DNA from: Treponema sp.
Lineage (GTDB): Bacteria > Spirochaetota > Spirochaetia > Treponematales > Breznakiellaceae
Assembly: GCA_020216655.1 (NCBI GenBank)
Contig: JAIWNU010000038.1
Span: 1 to 10,000, forward strand
DNA: 10,000 nt
Direction: 5' to 3'
The notes under the pieces were generated by a model. That model was not told where the DNA came from, searched no databases, and worked only from the letters and a program-made list of their open reading frames with translations. Below, piece after piece: positions 7,244 to 10,000 of this stretch. Each line of letters opens with the position of its first letter. Within the stretch, counting starts at the first letter, position 1. The translations under genes were made by a program, and so were the position numbers.

Positions 7244-7271
7244 AAAAGGCCGCAAACCTTCCGTTTCGCGG
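7244..7271 (-). terminator. Probable intrinsic terminator after the DUF190 gene
   Basis: On the minus strand CCGC-G-AAAC (7271-7263) pairs with GTTTGCGG (7257-7250) to give eight base pairs with one bulged G and a five-base loop, followed by CC-free TTTT at 7247-7244 immediately after the stem. It lies 27 bases beyond the DUF190 stop and 26 before the osmC start, so it would separate the mgtE-crcB-DUF190 unit from osmC. The T run is short, so some read-through is likely. Confidence 0.42.
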
Positions 7272-7297
7272 TCAATATGTCGCGGTGACGGAATGAT

Positions 7298-7639
7298 TCA
7301 GGTGCCGGAATGATTCCGGTATTTTAACACCCGTATCGATTCTATGGTTACCAGGCCCTCGGTTACCACTTCGTCCAAAAAAGGAATGAGTTTATCTATT
7401 TGTTCCGGTTTATCGATGATTTCAATTACAATGGGTAGATCGTTAGAGAGGTCCAGTATGTGAGCGCTTTTAAGCCTGCTGTCGGCCCCAAATCCCATGA
7501 TGCCCCGCAGGACTGTCGCCCCCGCAAGATCCAGTTCCCGTGCTTTTTTGACAATTGCCTCATAAAGGGGCCTGCCTTTATGGTGGTCGTTCTCACCGGT
7601 AAAAATGCGGAGTAAGATGTCCTTCTCTTCGCTATGCAT
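7298..7639 (-). CDS. DUF190 protein, partner of the fluoride channel
   Basis: A 113-residue soluble protein with the DUF190 pattern: LLRIFTGENDHHKGRPLYEAIV at the start, GATVLRGIMGFGADS in the middle, then LSNDLPIVIEIID and DEVVTEGLVTIE. Members are small, probably ferredoxin-fold or PII-like alpha/beta proteins, and are often next to or fused with CrcB fluoride channels; the biochemical role is not established. Here the ATG (7639) lies inside the last codons of crcB, with an 8-base overlap ATGCATAG, which points to translational coupling and a shared function. A regulatory or chaperone role for the channel is an inference. The probable terminator lies 27 bases beyond its TGA. Confidence 0.88.
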   Translation of the reverse strand: MHSEEKDILLRIFTGENDHHKGRPLYEAIVKKARELDLAGATVLRGIMGFGADSRLKSAHILDLSNDLPIVIEIIDKPEQIDKLIPFLDEVVTEGLVTIESIRVLKYRNHSGT

Positions 7640-8030
7640 GGAATACCCCCGTTAGTATCGATTTTAACACAGAAAAGGTAATCATGCCCAAAATCACTGC
7701 CGCAAGTCCTATGGTGTTATGGAGAAAGAGATTGAGCAGGGTATATCCCAGTTCCCGTTCTTCTGCGAGCGCAACGGTTTCCAATGCAAAGGTGGAAAAT
7801 GTGGTAAAGCCACCGAGAAAGCCTGTGGTTACTAGGAGCCGCAGAGCCGGGGATGCGGTTGAGTTTTTAAAGGCCTGAAAGAAGAACCCGATTAAAAAAG
7901 AACCGATAAGATTCACCGCCAGGGTTCCCATGGGGATGGGGGCGGTCGAGTGTTCGGAAATGAGCCGGGAAAGCAGGTAGCGGGATACGGCCCCGGCTCC
8001 TCCGCCGAAAAGCACTGCCAGTATGTTCAT
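7632..8030 (-). CDS. crcB: Fluoride ion channel CrcB/Fluc
   Basis: A 132-residue inner-membrane protein with four hydrophobic helices, the normal size for a single Fluc subunit. Fluc proteins form antiparallel dimers that let fluoride leak out and protect enolase, pyrophosphatase and other Mg-dependent enzymes. Family motifs are clear: GGGAGAVSRYLLSRL near the N-terminus, PMGTLAVNLIGSFLIGFF with the conserved Asn in helix 2, and TTGFLGGFTTFSTFALE with the Thr/Ser and Phe residues around the central Na+ site and fluoride pathway in helix 3. The ATG at 8030 follows mgtE by 41 bases. That gap shows no good Shine-Dalgarno and no sequence I can match to the fluoride riboswitch, so expression probably depends on mgtE transcription. 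Only one crcB is seen, as expected for a homodimer. Confidence 0.94.
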   Translation of the reverse strand: MNILAVLFGGGAGAVSRYLLSRLISEHSTAPIPMGTLAVNLIGSFLIGFFFQAFKNSTASPALRLLVTTGFLGGFTTFSTFALETVALAEERELGYTLLNLFLHNTIGLAAVILGMITFSVLKSILTGVFHA

Positions 8031-8071
8031 AATAGGAACAGTATGGCGAATTGCGGAGGAGTGTTCAATTC

Positions 8072-9451
8072 CTAGATACCAAGGAGGAGCCGGGCGGTGC
8101 TAAAATAGATGAACAGCCCCGAAATATCGACAATGGTGGTGAGGGCTGGGCTGGCTACCAAGGCCGGGTCGAGCCCAAAGGCCGCAGCAATCAGGGGAAG
8201 CAGGGCTCCGATTATGGTTGCGCTTAGTACCTGTATGCCCAGGGCTATGCCGATGGCGAGGCCAATGTTCACAATACTCATGCTTTCAGGAATGCTCGCT
8301 CCCTGAGCAGTAAAATAAACCCGCACAAAGGCAAGTATTCCCAGTATGAGGGCAAGCAGAAATCCTACCCGGGCTTCTTTCCAAATTACTTTAAGAATAT
8401 CCTTAGGATTGATTTCTTTAAGCGCCAGGGCCCGGACCACCACAGTAGCAGATTGGCTCCCCGTGTTGCCCCCCGTATCAGCCAGCATGGGCATGTAAAA
8501 GGCGAGGATCATCAGGTTCATGAGGGTCGATTCGAAAGACTGGAGGATAGCCCCCGATACAAGGCCCAGGACTGCAAGAATGATAAGCCAGAGGACCCGG
8601 TGGCTGAAATGGGTCCAGATAGAGGTTTGGAGATAGGTGGTATCTTCGTGTTTACCGGAAATAGCCATGAACCGTTCCATGTCTTCGGTTCGTTCCTGCT
8701 CGATGACGTCCAGGGCGTCGTCATGGGTAATGATACCCACCAGGTTACCGTTTCCGTCCACAACCGGCAGGGCAACCAGGTCATAGCGGGAAAATTTGTA
8801 GGTTGCTTCTTCCCGATCTGCTTCGGCCTGTACTGAGATCACCTGGTCATCCATAATATCCTTAAGTTTTTTTGTTGGATGAGCAAGAATGAGGTCCGCA
8901 AGCCGTACGGTTCCTTCGAGGTGCCGGCCTTCGTCCAGCACAAAGATGGTGTAAATGGACTCCTTTGCGGGCCCTTCCAGGCGTATTTTTTCCAGGGCTT
9001 CCCGGACAGAAATGGAGGCTGGCAGGGCTATGTAGTCGGTGGTCATGATGGAACCGGCGGTGCCTTCTTTATAGGAAGCCAGCTTTTTAATGTCCTCCCG
9101 TTCCCGCTGGGCTAGCACGGGCAATACCGAATCGAATTGTTCTTCCGGCAGGGACTTAAGGAGGTCGACCCGGTCGTCCGGTGAAAGGTTAATAACCAGC
9201 TTTGCCAGGTCTGTTTTATTTAGTTTTGATGCGATATGGGACTGGACGGAGCTTGGAAGTTCACAGAAGATATCCGCAGCTGTCTGCAGGGGCAGTTTTT
9301 CCAAAACGAGATTGACATCGTCTTCGGGAATAGCAGAGAGAATTTCCGCCGCTTCTGTGGGGTGCCGTTCTCCGAGGAAGGCTGCGATATCTTCGAATTT
9401 GCCCTCTTCCATGAGGGCCTTAATGTCCGGTGCGATGAGTTGATCCAGCAT
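8072..9451 (-). CDS. mgtE: Magnesium channel/transporter MgtE
   Basis: A 459-residue full-length MgtE. Residues 1-130 form the helical N domain (repeated LP...F..L units such as LPLQTAADIFCELP), about 131-255 a pair of CBS domains (GSIMTTDYIALP, then DIMDDQVISVQ and LVGIITHDDALDVI), a connecting helix to about 280, and then five membrane helices. The pore signature FYMPMLADTGGNTGSQSAT (318-336) and SPALTTIVDISG with Asp442 are present. MgtE forms an inner-membrane homodimer for Mg2+ uptake; in known members Mg2+ binding to the N and CBS domains closes the pore. The ATG at 9451 has AGGAGG five bases upstream. The gene has its own promoter and a long leader with a small ORF, and is followed by crcB and DUF190. 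Confidence 0.95.
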   Translation of the reverse strand: MLDQLIAPDIKALMEEGKFEDIAAFLGERHPTEAAEILSAIPEDDVNLVLEKLPLQTAADIFCELPSSVQSHIASKLNKTDLAKLVINLSPDDRVDLLKSLPEEQFDSVLPVLAQREREDIKKLASYKEGTAGSIMTTDYIALPASISVREALEKIRLEGPAKESIYTIFVLDEGRHLEGTVRLADLILAHPTKKLKDIMDDQVISVQAEADREEATYKFSRYDLVALPVVDGNGNLVGIITHDDALDVIEQERTEDMERFMAISGKHEDTTYLQTSIWTHFSHRVLWLIILAVLGLVSGAILQSFESTLMNLMILAFYMPMLADTGGNTGSQSATVVVRALALKEINPKDILKVIWKEARVGFLLALILGILAFVRVYFTAQGASIPESMSIVNIGLAIGIALGIQVLSATIIGALLPLIAAAFGLDPALVASPALTTIVDISGLFIYFSTARLLLGI

Positions 9452-9495
9452 GATTGCCTCCTATAGATGCATTATGTCGGAAGCACCAACGCTGG

Positions 9496-9530
9496 ATTGT
9501 CTGTTCTTTATAAGAAGATCCGCAGACAAT
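9496..9530 (-). promoter_or_regulatory. Hairpin over the leader-ORF stop codon
   Basis: ATTGTCTG (9530-9523) and CAGACAAT (9503-9496) form a perfect 8-base-pair outer stem. Inside, TTCTT (9516-9512) pairs directly with AAGAA (9508-9504) around an ATA loop, with a six-base bulge on one side. The stop codon of the leader ORF (9510-9508) sits within the inner stem, so a terminating ribosome would open the structure. No T run follows, so it is not an intrinsic terminator in either direction. Confidence 0.5.
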
Positions 9531-9633
9531 AACAGGAGGGCTTCCGGTTTAGAACGGTGCATTCAGCACAGGGCCGAACGCATAAGTGAGGTTCCGGGGG
9601 CTGACTACTACCAGGGCCGTCGGAATCGTTCAT
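9508..9633 (-). CDS. Small ORF in the mgtE leader, candidate leader peptide
   Basis: A 41-codon ORF that starts with ATG at 9633 and ends at TAA 9510-9508, 56 bases before mgtE. Its AGGAGG (9645-9640, within GGAAGGAGG) lies six bases before the ATG, as good as any ribosome-binding site in the window. The product begins MNDSDGPGSSQPPEPH: three acidic residues and four prolines in the first 16, including PPEP. Such acidic/proline-rich nascent chains are known to destabilise the ribosome when Mg2+ is low, the principle used by the MgtL leader peptide of enteric bacteria. The C-terminal half has five cysteines (18, 22, 25, 34, 36), so a stable metal-binding micropeptide is the alternative. There is no homologue I recognise. 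Translation is supported by the Shine-Dalgarno and position only; a chance ORF within a structured RNA is possible. Confidence 0.45.
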   Translation of the reverse strand: MNDSDGPGSSQPPEPHLCVRPCAECTVLNRKPSCYCLRIFL

Positions 9634-9659
9634 ACCTGTCCTCCTTCCTGTAATTGTGT

Positions 9660-9678
9660 GCGGCTGTGTGTTGGCCGC
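9660..9678 (-). promoter_or_regulatory. Small GC-rich hairpin in the mgtE leader
   Basis: GCGGC (9678-9674) and GCCGC (9664-9660) form a five-base-pair stem around a nine-base A/C-rich loop, just upstream of the ribosome-binding site of the small ORF. No T run follows on the minus strand, so it is not a terminator for nagB. It may be the first stem of the leader or chance. Confidence 0.3.
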
Positions 9679-9690
9679 TGTTGGATTTTA

Positions 9691-9719
9691 ATATTAGCCA
9701 ATCATAATAAAAGTTTCAA
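9691..9719 (-). promoter_or_regulatory. mgtE: Sigma70-type promoter for the mgtE leader
   Basis: TTGAAA (9719-9714, five of six to the -35 consensus) and TAATAT (9696-9691, four of six to the -10) are separated by exactly 17 bases. Transcription would begin near 9685. The promoter starts two bases after the nagB stop codon, so nagB and mgtE are separable units despite the shared direction, and the mgtE mRNA has a leader of roughly 235 bases. No terminator for nagB is evident before it, so read-through from nagB may add to mgtE expression. Confidence 0.6.
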
Positions 9720-9721
9720 GT

Positions 9722-10000
9722 TTAAGCGGGGAGCCGGTTTGCCTTTTCTATGTCCATAAAATAGCGGACCGTACCCACCTTAAGTTCGTCTGTGGCATCA
9801 TCATCGCAGACAATGATAGCCCGCTGGTGCATCTGAAGGGCCGATATGGGCCACATATGGTTAACGCCCTCTTCTATGGCCGCATGGAGGGCCCGGGCCT
9901 TATTGTGTCCGCTGGCAATGATGACTACTTCCCGGGCATCCATGACAGTGCCGATGCCGACCGTTAAGGCCGCAGCGGGGACCTTGTTGGGATCCCCATC
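9722..10000 (-). CDS. nagB: Glucosamine-6-phosphate deaminase, C-terminal fragment
   Basis: The last 92 codons are present; the gene continues beyond the right edge, as the frame stays open from 9943 to 10000 with family sequence (DGDPNKVPAAALTVGIGTV). NagB converts glucosamine 6-phosphate to fructose 6-phosphate and ammonia in amino-sugar use and peptidoglycan recycling. The motifs LTVGIGTVMDAREVVI, GVNHMWPISALQMH and AIIVCDDDATDELKV followed by TVRYF correspond closely to the C-terminal part of hexameric NagB. The C-terminus is complete and of normal length. It shares its direction with mgtE, but the promoter at 9691-9719 makes independent transcription of mgtE likely. Confidence 0.92.
   Translation of the reverse strand, partial: DGDPNKVPAAALTVGIGTVMDAREVVIIASGHNKARALHAAIEEGVNHMWPISALQMHQRAIIVCDDDATDELKVGTVRYFMDIEKANRLPA

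Larger units (their letters stand above)
9452..9690 (-). promoter_or_regulatory. Long structured 5' leader of mgtE
   Basis: About 240 bases separate the predicted transcription start from the mgtE start codon. The leader holds a 5-base-pair hairpin (9660-9678), a 41-codon ORF with a strong ribosome-binding site (9508-9633), several mutually exclusive pairings inside that ORF and a hairpin over its stop codon. Within the ORF, GAACG (9630-9626) can pair with CGTTC at two later places, TTCCG (9624-9620) with CGGAA after it, and GTGC-TGAAT-GCAC forms a small stem. I do not recognise an M-box, yybP-ykoY, cobalamin or other known riboswitch in it. Control of mgtE by this leader, perhaps by Mg2+, is an inference from its position and structure. 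Confidence 0.55.

Noticed and set aside
8031..8071. Search for a fluoride riboswitch before crcB
   Set aside because: The gap is only 41 bases, too short for the aptamer, and lacks its conserved pieces.
8453..8836. A 127-codon plus-strand open frame
   Set aside because: It is antisense to the CBS and pore region of mgtE and has no recognisable features.
9570..9600. A plus-strand stretch reading GTGAGGTTCC that recalls the opening of an M-box magnesium riboswitch
   Set aside because: It is on the opposite strand to mgtE, no gene follows it on the plus strand, and the other conserved M-box segments are absent.
9508..9650. Possible SRP RNA, tmRNA or 6S RNA in the mgtE leader
   Set aside because: The conserved GGAAGGAAGCAGC-type SRP core and tmRNA ends are missing on both strands, and no extended rod-like pairing was found.
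9450..9653. A 67-codon plus-strand open frame covering the mgtE leader
   Set aside because: It lacks a good ribosome-binding site and overlaps the start of mgtE; the leader structure explains the region better on the minus strand.

Overview
The window looks like chromosome from a spirochaete, most likely a Treponema with a balanced base composition of the kind found in termite-gut and other non-pallidum treponemes. This is an inference from gene content: a pyruvate:ferredoxin oxidoreductase start, a large DUF5312-like protein of the type I associate with treponemes, a DUF4398-like lipoprotein, and a CHASE2/cyclase-like membrane protein. I recognise no insertion sequence, phage gene, tRNA, rRNA or CRISPR array.

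Left part (1-3300). The first 56 bases hold the N-terminus of a minus-strand pyruvate:ferredoxin oxidoreductase. Next, on the same strand, comes a 513-residue cytosolic protein of unknown function (157-1698). Divergent from it, 47 bases away, is a double [4Fe-4S] protein of the epoxyqueuosine reductase (QueG) family (1746-2711) with a changed residue at the usual catalytic acid. Its stop codon abuts the stop of a convergent small lipoprotein (2712-3296).

Middle (3300-7218). A divergent intergenic region leads to a 754-residue CHASE2-three-helix-cyclase-like protein (3416-5680) whose cyclase domain appears to have lost its catalytic residues. It overlaps by 29 bases the end of a convergent, membrane-anchored NlpC/P60-like cell-wall hydrolase (5652-6794), which lies directly behind an OsmC-type peroxidase gene (6802-7218).

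Right part (7219-10000), all on the minus strand. The 3' end of nagB (glucosamine-6-phosphate deaminase) is followed by a good sigma70-type promoter and a leader of about 240 bases, then mgtE (Mg2+ channel), crcB (fluoride channel) and a DUF190 gene overlapping crcB by 8 bases. A probable terminator separates this group from osmC. The cluster joins magnesium uptake to fluoride export.

The most interesting part is the mgtE leader (9452-9690). It contains an unlisted 41-codon ORF with a strong ribosome-binding site, an acidic and proline-rich N-terminus and a Cys-rich C-terminus. A CCUCCU tract inside it can pair with either its own or the mgtE Shine-Dalgarno, and a hairpin covers its stop codon. 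This resembles in principle the MgtL-type leader peptides that sense Mg2+ through ribosome destabilisation, but the sequence matches no known magnesium riboswitch that I can recognise.
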